A stretch of DNA of 64,000 nucleotides, taken from assembly GCA_910587445.1 (NCBI GenBank), contig CAJULE010000001.1, positions 161,748 to 225,747 of the forward strand. Reading direction: 5' to 3'. This DNA is from an uncultured Christensenellaceae bacterium. Its GTDB lineage: Bacteria; Bacillota; Clostridia; Christensenellales; Pumilibacteraceae. The notes under the pieces are model-generated. The model had not been told where the DNA came from, ran no database searches, and saw nothing but the letters and a program-made list of their open reading frames with translations. Of the stretch, positions 42,683 to 52,600 are shown piece by piece; positions within the stretch are counted from its first letter, which is position 1, and the number at the start of each line of letters is the position of its first letter. The position numbers and the translations under genes were made by a program.

Positions 42683-45600
42683 ATGGCAAAACAAAGAATG
42701 GGCAACAAGAAGTTTCTTGCGATCATCGTTCCGATATTGTTTGTGCTTCTTGCCTTAATCATTGCTTTGACCGCCGTCGCGAATGTGTTTCAGGGTGCGC
42801 TCGATACGTACCTTGGCAGAGGCGCGAGAAAAGTGACGCAATTGGAAGGGACGGACGATTGGGATAAGACCTACTACGATTCCAAGTACTCGTCGTCGAA
42901 AGGGGATGACGGCTCGCAGCTCGGCGCCGCCAAAACGGCGGAGAAGGTTGCGGACGAGGGCATTGTCCTACTGAAGAACAGGGAGAGCGCATTGCCGCTC
43001 GAGAAGAACTCGAAGGTTGCTCCGTTCGGATACCGCTATTATAATCCTTTCTACGGCGGCTCGGGTTCGGGCAGTGTGGTGGCTTCCGACGCATATGTAG
43101 TAACGCCGCAGAAGGCGCTCGAAAAGAACTTTACCGTTCTCGGTACGTTGGATTCCGTCACGGGAAACACAAAAGTAAAGAAGTACTATTACGATACTTC
43201 GGCGGGAAACGCCGTCCTTTATTTTCAGGATTATACGAACAGCTTTAACGGTTCGGATCAGAGTATTTACGAATTCGATAAGTCGGTTTACAACACGTCA
43301 TCTGTCGGAAAGAGCGATACGGCCATCGTATTTTTGGGCAGAGCGGGCGGAGAAAACAACGACGTTTGGTCTATCCCGTACAATAAGAAGGGCGACGTAA
43401 ACGCAAAGGACGCAGGCGAGTCTGCGGGAGGAATTTCTTCCGTCTCGAACGCTGCGGATACAAACGAATTGAAATATGCGCTTGAGCTTATGCCCGAAGA
43501 GAAAGAGACGATAGAGCTTGCAAAGAGCACTTGCGACAAGGTCGTAGTAATTATCAATTCCTCGAATGCAATGGAATTGGGCGCGCTTGCCGACGACGAC
43601 GGAGTGGACGCAATATTGTGGATAGGCGGTCCCGGAGCGAAGGGCTTCGAGTCCATGTCCGACATACTTTGCGGAAGCGTAAATCCTTCGGGTAAATTGG
43701 TGGATACATATGTCCGCGATCTTTCGAAGGACCCCACATACAAGAACATAGGCGACGTCGACGGCTTTGCTTATACGAACACCGACGGACTCGGTCCCAT
43801 GGCGGCAAAGCAGTATTCGGCTTCCAGAAAGGCGTCGAACCCCATGGAATACATCGAATACGAGGAAGGTATCTATCTCGGATATAAATATTACGAGACC
43901 GCATACGACACCGCTCTTGCGGGCTTCACTTACGGCGAGCTCAATGCGGACGGCTCGACCAAGACTGCGGGACAGGTGGTATACCCGTTCGGATACGGAC
44001 TTTCGTATACGAACTTCAAACAGGAAATAGTATCCTTTAGGGGCAACGAGGACAAGGTCACGCTTTCCGTCAAAGTTACGAATACGGGAAGCCTTGCCGG
44101 TAAAAGCGCAGTCGAAGTATATTTTACCGCTCCTTATACCGATGTCGACAAGGAATACAAGATAGAAAAGTCTACGGTCGTATTTGCGACTTTCGGTAAG
44201 ACAAAAGAACTCAAGGCGGGCGATAGCGAAACCATAGAGCTTTCCTTCGCCACCGACGATCTTGCGTCCTACTGCTATACGAAGACAACGGCGACGGCAC
44301 TACGGGTTGCTATATGCTCGACGCCGACGAGTACACGGTCTCCATCCGTTCGTCCTCTCACGAAGTGCTCGATCAAAGATCGTTCAACATTTCGAATACT
44401 ATCTGGTTTGACAATTCGAATCCCAGAAACAGCGAGAAAGACGCTCAGAGCCGTCTCGACGACGAGGGCAATCCCACGAGCGTTCCCGCAAAAGCCGAAC
44501 AAGACAAAAACGCCGTATTCGTGGCGGCTACAAACAATTTCGAAGACAGCAACAGATATATGAGCGATTCTTCGATCCAACAGCTCACGCGTTCGACGTC
44601 CAACGGACTTTCCTTGGATAACCTTGTTGCGGGTGAAAAGTATAAGGCAGCGCCCGATTGGGTTGTTGAAAAGCTTGCGGCGTTCGACGTTAAGACCGAC
44701 GCGCAGCTCGGCAACGTGAGCGGAAGCAAGGTCTATAAGGAGAGCGCGCCCACCTCAAAAGCGGACAACGGCAAGACGGTCAGCGATATGCGCGGCGTAG
44801 ATTACTACAGCTCCGAGTGGGATCTCCTTCTCGATCAGATAGATTACTCGAACGCACAGCTCACCGAACTCATGTTCTACGATCAGTATACGGTAAGAGC
44901 TCTCGACTCGATAGGTCTCGGGACATCGAAGTCTCTCGACGGACCTCAGGGACTTACGATAACGACGAACTTCGGCGCAAACGACCTTTCGACTTGCGCA
45001 TGGCCGACCGAACCCGTTCTTGCGGCGTCCTTCAGCCCCGAACTTGCTTACGAGTACGGCGTTGAGCTCGGACAGGAAGCTTTGACTATCGGCTGCTACG
45101 GCTGGTACGCGCCCGGACTCAATATCCACAGAACGGCTTTCTCGGGAAGAAATTTCGAATACTATTCCGAAGACGCGGTGCTTTCGGGCAAGATGGCGGC
45201 AAGAGTAATATCGGGTGCGTCGGATCAGGGACTTTCCTGCTACATGAAGCACTTCGCCATGAACGATAACGATTCGAACCGTGCGAATATCTGCGTATGG
45301 GCAAACGAGCAGACCATGAGAGAGAATTATCTCCGTTCGTTTGAGATAGCGGTCAAGGAAGCGAGAGCGACCGTAGATTACATTTCCGATTCCGAGGGCA
45401 ATCACGGTACAAAGGTGATTCGCGGAGCTACTGCGCTCATGACCTCGTACAACTATGTCGGCGCTACGTTCTCCTCCGGTCACTACGGTCTCATCACCGA
45501 AACGCTCAGAGGCGAGTGGGGATTCCAAGGCGCTATAATCTCCGACATGACTGGCGGCGCGGCTTCGAGACGCGATCAAATGCTCAGAGCGGGCAACGAT

Positions 45601-45882
45601 ATGTGCCTGTGGATCATGCAGATAAACGCCGAAGACACGACCAGCCCTTCCGCACAGTGGGCTATGAGAGAAGCCGTTCACCACATCGCTTACATGGTTG
45701 CCAACTCCTCCAATATGCAAGGCGTTGCTCCGGGCGAAGTTGTTTCCTACGGAATGTCTCCTTGGGCAATAGGACTTCTGATTGCCAACATCGTCGTCTA
45801 TGCCTGCATAGTTGCGATGGCGGTATTGACGGTGCTTCGCATACTCGACGCAAAAAAACACCCGGAAAATTACAAAGCCTAA
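42683..45882 (+). pseudogene. Membrane-anchored permuted GH3 glycosidase, single-base frameshift (GH3-3)
   Basis: Helices lie at both ends (residues 10-33 and the last 35 residues). The sandwich motif LLKNRESALPL is near residue 93, FnIII near 430-540, and the TIM barrel follows with NIHRTAFSGRNFEYYSED, YMKHFAMNDND and nucleophile Asp in IISDMTGG (about residue 955). The first frame is correct to DLASYCY, then runs off at 44280; one added base there continues as EDNGDGTTGCYMLDADEY in the second frame, matching the corresponding position in GH3-1. The corrected length is about 1065 residues. AGGAGG precedes the ATG. The break is mid-FnIII domain, so if real the protein is inactive. Confidence 0.85.
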
Positions 45883-45916
45883 AATAATAAAACACAACAT
45901 AACGAAGTAACGCAAA

Positions 45917-45951
45917 AACTGCGCGCGGAAAAGTCCGTGCGCGGTTTTTTT
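45917..45951 (+). terminator. Terminator after GH3-3
   Basis: A 13-bp stem AACTGCGCGCGGA/TCCGTGCGCGGTT with AAAG loop and TTTTTTT, 35 nt after the stop. Confidence 0.9.
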
Positions 45952-45987
45952 ATGGTTGAAGTTTCCGTCAAAATGCGCATAAAACGC

Positions 45988-46015
45988 TTTACTTTCGGGG
46001 GGGGGAAGGTATAAT
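45988..46015 (+). promoter_or_regulatory. Possible promoter with a G9 tract in the spacer
   Basis: TTTACT and TATAAT are separated by 16 bp that include nine consecutive G residues (45997-46005). The downstream gene is the second LytTR regulator. A short hairpin AATATG/CATATT followed by a T-rich tract (46022-46045) lies just after the predicted start. Confidence 0.4.
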
Positions 46016-46047
46016 AATGACAATATGCGAGCATATTTTTCTTTAGT

Positions 46048-46073
46048 GCAATTCACGTTGTAAAACGACAATT
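46048..46073. promoter_or_regulatory. Imperfect dyad operator, copy A
   Basis: A 26-bp sequence containing a 24-bp imperfect palindrome (AATT--CGTT-TA-AACG--AATT). Its reverse complement occurs at 48181-48207 with one inserted G. A second AATT--CGTTG half lies 20 bp downstream. Confidence 0.6.
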
Positions 46074-46106
46074 GGCGTTGCGACTCCCGTTTTGGGTCGC
46101 AATTCG

Positions 46107-46115
46107 TGTTATAAT
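46107..46115 (+). promoter_or_regulatory. Extended -10 promoter of TCS 2
   Basis: TGT-TATAAT without a recognisable -35, 23 nt before the regulator start. The dyad lies about 35 bp upstream, where an activator would sit. Confidence 0.55.
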
Positions 46116-46138
46116 GTCTCTTATAGGAGATTAAAAAT

Positions 46139-46864
46139 ATGTATAAAATCGCTATAGTCGAAGACGAATGGGAGTCGGCGGAAAATCTTACCGCGTGTTT
46201 CGAAAAGTATACTCGCGAGTACGGAGTGGAGTTCAACATAAATCATTTCAAAAACGGATTTAACTTTCTCGACGAATACACTCCGGATTACGATATAGTG
46301 TTTATGGACGTGGATATGCCGCAGATGAACGGTCTTAAGACCGCGAAGAAGCTGCGTGCGATAGATCCTTCCGTCATTCTCGTATTCGTCACGTTTCTTG
46401 CAAAGTATGCGATAAACGGTTATGAGGTCAGCGCGCTCGACTACGTGCTCAAGCCCGTGAACTACCATACGTTCAAGATAAAAATCGAGCGGGCTATAGG
46501 CAGCTGTGCGAGCAAGGCGAGGGAAGAAGCCGTGCTTCCTACGACGGGCGGCGCGGCGCGGATAGAGCTTTACAAGCTCAACTACATAGAAGTGTCGGAT
46601 CACGAAATAATCTATCATACGTCCGGCGGAGAAATGCGGGCGTACGGCACCATGCGAGCCATAGAAAAGCTGCTTCCCGAAAAGCAGTTCTGCAAGTGCA
46701 ACAGGTGCTATCTCGTAAACTTAAGGAATGTCACGCGCATAGAGGGCAACACTGTCTGCGTGGGCGGAGACGAGCTTGTCATAAGCCGTCCGCGTAAGCA
46801 GGCGTTTATCGACGCGCTTCACGAGTACAGCCTATCGTATAGATCTTACGGCAAAAAGAATTGA
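46139..46864 (+). CDS. LytTR-family response regulator (TCS 2)
   Basis: 241 residues: receiver with VEDEWE, phospho-acceptor in VFMDVDMPQMNG and Lys in VLKPV; LytTR domain with LNYIEVSDHEIIYHT and CNRCYLVNLRNV. Closely similar in layout to the TCS 1 regulator (paralogue). ATAGGAGA precedes the ATG. Confidence 0.9.
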   Translation: MYKIAIVEDEWESAENLTACFEKYTREYGVEFNINHFKNGFNFLDEYTPDYDIVFMDVDMPQMNGLKTAKKLRAIDPSVILVFVTFLAKYAINGYEVSALDYVLKPVNYHTFKIKIERAIGSCASKAREEAVLPTTGGAARIELYKLNYIEVSDHEIIYHTSGGEMRAYGTMRAIEKLLPEKQFCKCNRCYLVNLRNVTRIEGNTVCVGGDELVISRPRKQAFIDALHEYSLSYRSYGKKN

Positions 46865-46887
46865 GCGCAGTCGATAAACGGGGGGTA

Positions 46888-48171
46888 ATGGTTTTGAGAG
46901 CGGAGCTTCAGGATTTTTATATAAACATCATTTTCTTTATATCTATATGGATAATAGCCGACAAGACGCCGAAGAGGAAGCTTTTCGCGCTTCGCGCCGC
47001 GCTGTGCTTTGTGGTTTTCTGCGTCGTAAGATACGTGATATTTCACGTGTGTATTGCCGCTTTGCCTCAGCCGGCTCGGCGCTGGACGCAGATGATAGGC
47101 TTTGCGCTCCTGATGGGCATGGCGACGGGCACGACGCTTGTGTGCTACGAATGCGACGTGTGGACGGCGCTGTTTTGCGGCAGTACGAGCTATCTCATGC
47201 AAAACATATGTCAGAGACTGTACTCCATATTTACGCGGCTTTTCTTTACGCAGAGCAACAATTTGCTGTATTCGCTTGTCATGATAGGCGTAATGGCGCT
47301 TGTGCTCGGCGTGCTGTTCTTTTTGATCAAAAAATTGAGCCTCGGCAAGATCGTCGTCGACAACAAGTATCTTTTGGCGATAGTCCTTCTTATAATAGCG
47401 ACGGCGGTCGTGCTCGACCTCATATCGTTATGGGCGGTGACGTTGGGCGCGCGCGCCATGAGATTCTGCGTGTGGGTGTACAGTATTGTCATAAGCTCGC
47501 TTATATTCGCGCTTTTATTGAGCCTCGTGTCGGGGCGGCGTACGAGAATGGAGCGCGACGCCATAAAATCCATTCTGAGAGAAGAGCGCGAACAGTACCG
47601 CTTCGAAAAATCTATGATAGACAAGGTGAATATCGCCTGCCACGATTTAAAGCACCAGATCTCGCGCGAAAACGGCGGCATGAGCGATGAGCTCAAGGAA
47701 AAACTCCGCGACGTCGTGGACGGCTACGACAGCCGTTTCGACACGGGCAATACGGCGCTCGACGTCATTCTCACGCGAAAAAACTTCCGTTGCAAGGAAA
47801 GCGGCATAGAGCTCACCTGCGCCGTGAACGGAGAGAGCCTCTCGTTTATGTCCGAGGTCGACGTGTATTCTCTGTTCGGAAATATACTCGACAATGCAAT
47901 AGAAGCTTCGGAAAAGCTCGACGACAGGGAAAAGAGAGTGGTGTCGCTCTCGCTGGAAAAGAGAGATTACTTTATATATGTCCATGCGGAAAACTATTTT
48001 TCGGGCAAGATTTCGTTTTCGGGCGGACTGCCGAGGACTACCAAATCGGACGGCGGACTTCACGGCTACGGAATAAAGAGCATACGTATGCTCGTCGACA
48101 AATACGGCGGCAGTACGAAGATAGATACGAAGGAAGACAGATTTATGCTCGACTTGATGTTTCCCGTCTGA
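46888..48171 (+). CDS. GHKL sensor histidine kinase, AgrC-like (TCS 2)
   Basis: 427 residues from the chosen ATG: about six membrane helices, H-box ACHDLKHQISREN and GHKL ATPase with GNILDNAIEASE and GYGIKSI. Paralogous to the TCS 1 kinase. An alternative TTG start overlaps the regulator's stop as TTGA but lacks a Shine-Dalgarno, whereas GGGGGG precedes the ATG; the choice is uncertain by nine residues. Confidence 0.87.
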   Translation: MVLRAELQDFYINIIFFISIWIIADKTPKRKLFALRAALCFVVFCVVRYVIFHVCIAALPQPARRWTQMIGFALLMGMATGTTLVCYECDVWTALFCGSTSYLMQNICQRLYSIFTRLFFTQSNNLLYSLVMIGVMALVLGVLFFLIKKLSLGKIVVDNKYLLAIVLLIIATAVVLDLISLWAVTLGARAMRFCVWVYSIVISSLIFALLLSLVSGRRTRMERDAIKSILREEREQYRFEKSMIDKVNIACHDLKHQISRENGGMSDELKEKLRDVVDGYDSRFDTGNTALDVILTRKNFRCKESGIELTCAVNGESLSFMSEVDVYSLFGNILDNAIEASEKLDDREKRVVSLSLEKRDYFIYVHAENYFSGKISFSGGLPRTTKSDGGLHGYGIKSIRMLVDKYGGSTKIDTKEDRFMLDLMFPV

Positions 48172-48180
48172 CGCGGCGCG

Positions 48181-48207
48181 AATTGTCGGTTTTACAACGT
48201 GAATTGC
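48181..48207. promoter_or_regulatory. Imperfect dyad operator, copy B
   Basis: 27-bp near-identical reverse complement of copy A at 46048-46073 (26 of 27 positions, one extra G). It lies nine bases after the kinase stop and about 70 bp upstream of the GH3-4 -10 box. Confidence 0.6.
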
Positions 48208-48274
48208 AACAATTTCGATTTTTACGAACATAAACCGCAAAACACGTAAATTTCGTCTATAACTCCCTTATATA

Positions 48275-48283
48275 TGCTAAACT
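48275..48283 (+). promoter_or_regulatory. Extended -10 promoter of the GH3-4 operon
   Basis: TGC-TAAACT without a good -35, about 60 nt before the GH3-4 ATG. Like the TCS 2 promoter it looks activator-dependent. Confidence 0.45.
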
Positions 48284-48343
48284 GTTTCGGAAAAAGGGCT
48301 TTACCCCCTTATTTCGAAAAAATATATATAAGGAGAAAAAGAC

Positions 48344-51300
48344 ATGGCAAAAGGCAAAAAGAAAGTCAAAGGCTTTCTGTCGGCGCTGCTCGCACTGACT
48401 ATGTGCGGTTCGACGGTTGCGTTCGCCGCGTGCGGCAACTCGGCTCCCTACATAGGCGAAGACGGTTATTGGTACGTCAACGGCGAAAAGACCGACGTCC
48501 TTGCAAAGGGTGAAAAGGGCGACACCGGCGCTACGGGTGAGACCGGCGCTACCGGTGAAAAAGGTGACGCAGGCGAAAAGGGCGACAAAGGCGACGCAGG
48601 CGAAAAGGGCGACAAAGGCGACACCGGTAACAAAGGCTCGACTGGTAAGCCCGGCATAATATTGAACGGCGAGGGCGACCTTTATAAGGCGTCGGGCGCA
48701 ATAACCGAAAAAGACGGTGTGGTGTCTCCCGTAGATAAGTTTGCCGACGGCAATCTTCCCTACGACGGCAAGTTCTATATGGACTATCCCGATCTCGCAA
48801 CCGCTCAGGCGGCGGCTCACGAGCTTGCGGTGCAGGTGGCGGCGGAAGGCGACGTTCTTTTAAAGAACGAAGACGGAGCGCTTCCTCTTGCGGACACGGA
48901 GAGAAAAGTTACCCTTCTCGGCATACGCAATGCGAGAATGGTCAGAAGCGGCTTCGGTTCCGGTTCGGGCGGCGGCAGTGCGATAAGCACGCTTCTTGCC
49001 GATTCCTTGGAAGAAGAGGGCTTCTCGGTAAACAGAAAGCTCCTTGCTCATTATACGAAGCAGATAGGTCTTATGGACGAGGACAAGATTCTCGAGCTCA
49101 ACCCCAACACCTACGGCGCTTCGCTCACGAGTACATACGCTTCCTACAACGACGCTGCCGTTGTCGTATTCTCTCGCACGGGCGCAGAGAACTTCGATAT
49201 CGCAACGAACGGTCTTGCGGGACAGGGCTATTCGAACGACGACGCGCATAAGCTTCAGCTCGACGACAACGAGAAACTTCTCGTAAAGCACGCGAAGGCA
49301 AACTTCAAGAAAGTAATCGTCCTTATAAACAGCTCGAACATCATGGAGATACCCGAGCTCGACGCGCCGACCTCCACCGAATACGGCGTAGACGCGATCC
49401 TTTGGGTCGGCTCCGTAGGTCAGGACGGCACGGACGCAATAGCAAAGATCCTTACGGGCGAGGTAAACCCCTCGGGACACACCGTAGATCTTTGGGAAAA
49501 GGATTTCAAGAAGTCGCCCACCTGGACGAACTTCGGCACGGGCAAGCAGAATAAAGACGCAAACGGCGACAGACTCGACGCGCTTTATTACGGACCCAAA
49601 GGCGAGAGCACGTACTTTGCCGACGTAGAGTACCGCGAAGGTATTTACTACGGCTACAAGTATTACGAGACTCGCTATATGGACAATACGGACAAGACGG
49701 AAGCATACGAGAACGTACTTTATCCTTACGGATACGGACTCTCGTACACGACCTTCGATTGGGTGCTCGACAATGTTTCGACGACGGGCACAATCGCAGG
49801 TGCGGACAGCCAGATAACCATGCGCGTGTGGGTAAAGAACAGCGGTTTGGTTCCCGGCAAAGACGTAGTTCAGATTTATTATTCGGCTCCGTTCACGAAG
49901 AACGGTATAGAAAAGGCAGGCGTCAATCTCGTAGGCTTCGGCAAGACGAAGCTTCTCCAACCCGGCGAGAGCGACATAGTAACCGTTACGTTCAACGCGC
50001 AGGACATGGCTTCCTACGATTGGAACGACTTAAACGGCAACGGCTTCAGCGGCTACGAGCTCGAGGCCGGCGACTACAAGATAGTTGCCGCTCACAACTC
50101 GCACGAGGCGGTTCAGCTCGCAATGGGCGAGCCCGACGCAACGCTCAAGACCGATTACAAGACGGCGGACGGCACGACTGACATGAGCAGAAAGGGCTTT
50201 GCCGTCACGAGAACGGTGGCTCAGGCTGCGGATGACACCGCAACGAACGGCAAGACGGGTATCAAGTGCGAGACCGACCTTGTCACCGGCAAGAAGATCG
50301 AAAACGTCTACTTTGCGGAAAAAGAAGACGGCACGAAAGTAGTCGAGGCTGTAAAGGGCGACGACGGCAAGGACAACATTGCGGGTATTCTTTCCCACAA
50401 CGACCACCGCTCGGTGAACGTATCGCTTACCGAAGGCATGATCAGCCGCAGCGACGAGGGCGGACTTAAACAGCCCGAGCCCGCAAGCAAGACGGATCGC
50501 ACGCTTTCCGCGGAAGTCCTTGCGGATTGGAACTCTCAGGAAAACTACTACAGCTTCCAGGATAAAGCGACCGATCCTTGGTACGTCAAAGCGGCTCCGT
50601 CAAGCTGGGATCAGGCGACCGACGACACCGCGGCTCTCAAAATAAGCCTTGCGGACGTAGCTGGTCTCGACTATGTCGAATACGTGCTTAAAGACGGCGT
50701 TCCCACTCTTCCCGAGGACATGACGCAGGCGCAGAAAGACGCAAATGCGAAGTGGGAACAGTTCATGAACCAGTTTACCTGGGAAGAGCTTTGCTTGCTT
50801 CCGACTCAGGCGAACAACATCATACCGAGACTCGGCGCTATAGGTACGGGCAGAAGCGAATTTAAGTACGGCGATCCCGACGGTCCTATAAACGCGGCAG
50901 GCGTACAGTTCCCTTCGAACCCCATACTCGCGGCTACCTATAACCTCGAGCTTGCGGAAGAAGAGGGTAGAATGGTCGGCAACCTCCTCGTGCTCAACGG
51001 CTCCGGCGGTTGGCGCGGTGCGGGCGCGGACATACACCGCAGCCCGTTCAGCGGACGTAACTTCGAGTACTACAGCGAGGACGGCGTGACCTCAGGTCTC
51101 ATCGGCGCGGCTGTGACGAAGGGCGTGACCGAAAAGGGAATCATCGCACACTTCAAGCACTTCTTCGGAAACGATCAGGAAGCATACCGTGCCGATTACG
51201 GCGGAGTATTCACCTGGGCAACCGAGCAGCAGATCCGCGAGCAGATGGCAAAACCGTTCGAGTACATCATCAAGTACGGCGGAACCATCGGCCTCATGAA

Positions 51301-52528
51301 CTCGTTCAACAGAATAGGCAAATGGACTCAGTCCACGAACTTCGCAACGCACGAGCGCCTTCTCAACCAGGAATGGGATTTCAAGGGCTCCTGCGAAGGT
51401 GACGCTTGGGCAAAACAGTTCGTTCCCCTCAACCTCGGCGTACGCGGCGGCGACGACGAACTCCTCTCTGCGGACAGCGGTTTCCCGCCCAACGCACTCG
51501 AGCGCGGCAAGTGGGACGCGACAAAGAAGACCGTCCTTGTCGCAAAGGATAAGGCGGAATACGACGCAAACGGCGGCTATCTCTCCGATAAGGGAGTAGG
51601 CTCGCTCGAGTCGCCCACGCACTACTACAATGTAAGAAAGTGCGCACAGCGCCTTCTTCAGACCATGGCTAACTCCGTCGTAAACCAGAACGGCTTTGCG
51701 GCAGTGGAAGAGGTCAAGTACACGCTTACGAAGGGAATCTACAATGCGATAACGCTCAATATTCCCGAAAAGACCGACGACGTAGTGTTCACATTTGCGA
51801 AAGACGTCGTATGGCCTAAGGGTATGTCGTACAACGCAACGACGGGCATACTCTCCGGCGTTCCCACCGAGGACACGGCGGCAGACGTATCCGGAACATT
51901 CACTTGCGACAGCTGGATCACGAAAGTTCCGAAGAACGTCAAGTTCAAGTTCGAAGTCGAAACGGATATTCGTTTTGCGGGCAAGAACATCAAGAACGGC
52001 GGCAAGGTCGATACGACGGCTACGGCAATGGCAAGCGGCGTAACTATCGACGCAGGCAAGCTTCAGTACGGTAAGCAGCTCTGGCTCTCCACGAGAAACG
52101 TCAGAATAATGAACGCTTACCAGCTCGCAAGCGACAACAAGTGGTATCACCGCGACGAGGATAAGTCGGCTGCCGACATAATCACTCTCGGACAGTACGT
52201 CAAGGGCATGAGCGATAAGGTCGCCGACGTCGAGAAGCTTCTTAAGGACGGAACGCTTGCTCAGGCGCATCTCTACGAATTCTCCATAGAGGGACTTCCC
52301 GAGGGCGTGACCGTCACGAAGAACCTCACTCAGGAAATGGGCTGGATGGGTAAGGCTTCCTACGAAGTCAACACCTCGCTCGGACTCAAGGGCACGATTG
52401 CGGCAGGCGACTATGAAATAAGCGTAACGCTTTACGTACCGAATGTCAACAAGTCCACGAACCCTTGGATGAGCGCGAACGCGAATATGCTCACGTATAC
52501 CGTTGCGTTCACTCTCCACGTAGCGTAA
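48344..52528 (+). CDS. Surface GH3 glycosidase with collagen-like stalk, lipoprotein-like (GH3-4)
   Basis: 1394 residues. The signal sequence (1-29) ends FAAC, a relaxed lipobox with Cys30. A short domain with GEDGYWYVNGE is followed by 16 uninterrupted Gly-X-Y triplets (residues 56-104, mostly GEK/GDK/GDT/GAT). Next come the sandwich domain (LLKNEDGALPL near 178), FnIII (about 470-600) and the TIM barrel (about 790-1060) with DIHRSPFSGRNFEYYSED, HFKHFFGNDQE and nucleophile Asp in CEGDAW (D1020). The C-terminal 300 residues include a putative Ig domain (WPKGMSYNATTGILSGVP) and end without a membrane helix. AAGGAG precedes the ATG. Likely acts on glycans outside the cell. Confidence 0.88.
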   Translation: MAKGKKKVKGFLSALLALTMCGSTVAFAACGNSAPYIGEDGYWYVNGEKTDVLAKGEKGDTGATGETGATGEKGDAGEKGDKGDAGEKGDKGDTGNKGSTGKPGIILNGEGDLYKASGAITEKDGVVSPVDKFADGNLPYDGKFYMDYPDLATAQAAAHELAVQVAAEGDVLLKNEDGALPLADTERKVTLLGIRNARMVRSGFGSGSGGGSAISTLLADSLEEEGFSVNRKLLAHYTKQIGLMDEDKILELNPNTYGASLTSTYASYNDAAVVVFSRTGAENFDIATNGLAGQGYSNDDAHKLQLDDNEKLLVKHAKANFKKVIVLINSSNIMEIPELDAPTSTEYGVDAILWVGSVGQDGTDAIAKILTGEVNPSGHTVDLWEKDFKKSPTWTNFGTGKQNKDANGDRLDALYYGPKGESTYFADVEYREGIYYGYKYYETRYMDNTDKTEAYENVLYPYGYGLSYTTFDWVLDNVSTTGTIAGADSQITMRVWVKNSGLVPGKDVVQIYYSAPFTKNGIEKAGVNLVGFGKTKLLQPGESDIVTVTFNAQDMASYDWNDLNGNGFSGYELEAGDYKIVAAHNSHEAVQLAMGEPDATLKTDYKTADGTTDMSRKGFAVTRTVAQAADDTATNGKTGIKCETDLVTGKKIENVYFAEKEDGTKVVEAVKGDDGKDNIAGILSHNDHRSVNVSLTEGMISRSDEGGLKQPEPASKTDRTLSAEVLADWNSQENYYSFQDKATDPWYVKAAPSSWDQATDDTAALKISLADVAGLDYVEYVLKDGVPTLPEDMTQAQKDANAKWEQFMNQFTWEELCLLPTQANNIIPRLGAIGTGRSEFKYGDPDGPINAAGVQFPSNPILAATYNLELAEEEGRMVGNLLVLNGSGGWRGAGADIHRSPFSGRNFEYYSEDGVTSGLIGAAVTKGVTEKGIIAHFKHFFGNDQEAYRADYGGVFTWATEQQIREQMAKPFEYIIKYGGTIGLMNSFNRIGKWTQSTNFATHERLLNQEWDFKGSCEGDAWAKQFVPLNLGVRGGDDELLSADSGFPPNALERGKWDATKKTVLVAKDKAEYDANGGYLSDKGVGSLESPTHYYNVRKCAQRLLQTMANSVVNQNGFAAVEEVKYTLTKGIYNAITLNIPEKTDDVVFTFAKDVVWPKGMSYNATTGILSGVPTEDTAADVSGTFTCDSWITKVPKNVKFKFEVETDIRFAGKNIKNGGKVDTTATAMASGVTIDAGKLQYGKQLWLSTRNVRIMNAYQLASDNKWYHRDEDKSAADIITLGQYVKGMSDKVADVEKLLKDGTLAQAHLYEFSIEGLPEGVTVTKNLTQEMGWMGKASYEVNTSLGLKGTIAAGDYEISVTLYVPNVNKSTNPWMSANANMLTYTVAFTLHVA
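48509..48655 (+). repeat. Collagen-like Gly-X-Y coding repeat
   Basis: Sixteen nine-base units encode Gly-X-Y triplets. Within it a 27-bp unit (encoding GEKGDKGDA) is repeated in tandem, so the array can expand or contract by recombination. Confidence 0.9.
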
Positions 52529-52573
52529 AAAAAGCCGATACACTTCTAAAAACATAGTGCAATAACACAGGGG

Positions 52574-52600
52574 ATGCCTTGGGGTTTGACCCCGAGGCAT
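52574..52600 (+). other. Intergenic stem-loop without T-tract
   Basis: An 11-bp stem (ATGCCTTGGGG/CCCCGAGGCAT, one G-U pair) with a TTTGA loop lies between GH3-4 and the lipoprotein gene. Absence of a following T-tract argues against termination; it could stabilise the GH3-4 mRNA 3' end or reduce read-through. Confidence 0.6.

Noticed and set aside
44270..44290. Phase-variable homopolymer explaining the GH3-3 frameshift
   Set aside because: The site reads TGCTATACGAAGACAA, with no run longer than two bases, so slippage is unlikely.
46048..48207. Inverted repeats flanking TCS 2 as ends of a transposon
   Set aside because: There is no transposase inside and no obvious target duplication outside, each repeat is itself a palindrome, and both sit upstream of promoters. 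An operator is the simpler reading.
48509..48655. Short-period repeats as a CRISPR array
   Set aside because: The repeat is in frame, encodes Gly-X-Y triplets and has no spacers; it is part of GH3-4.
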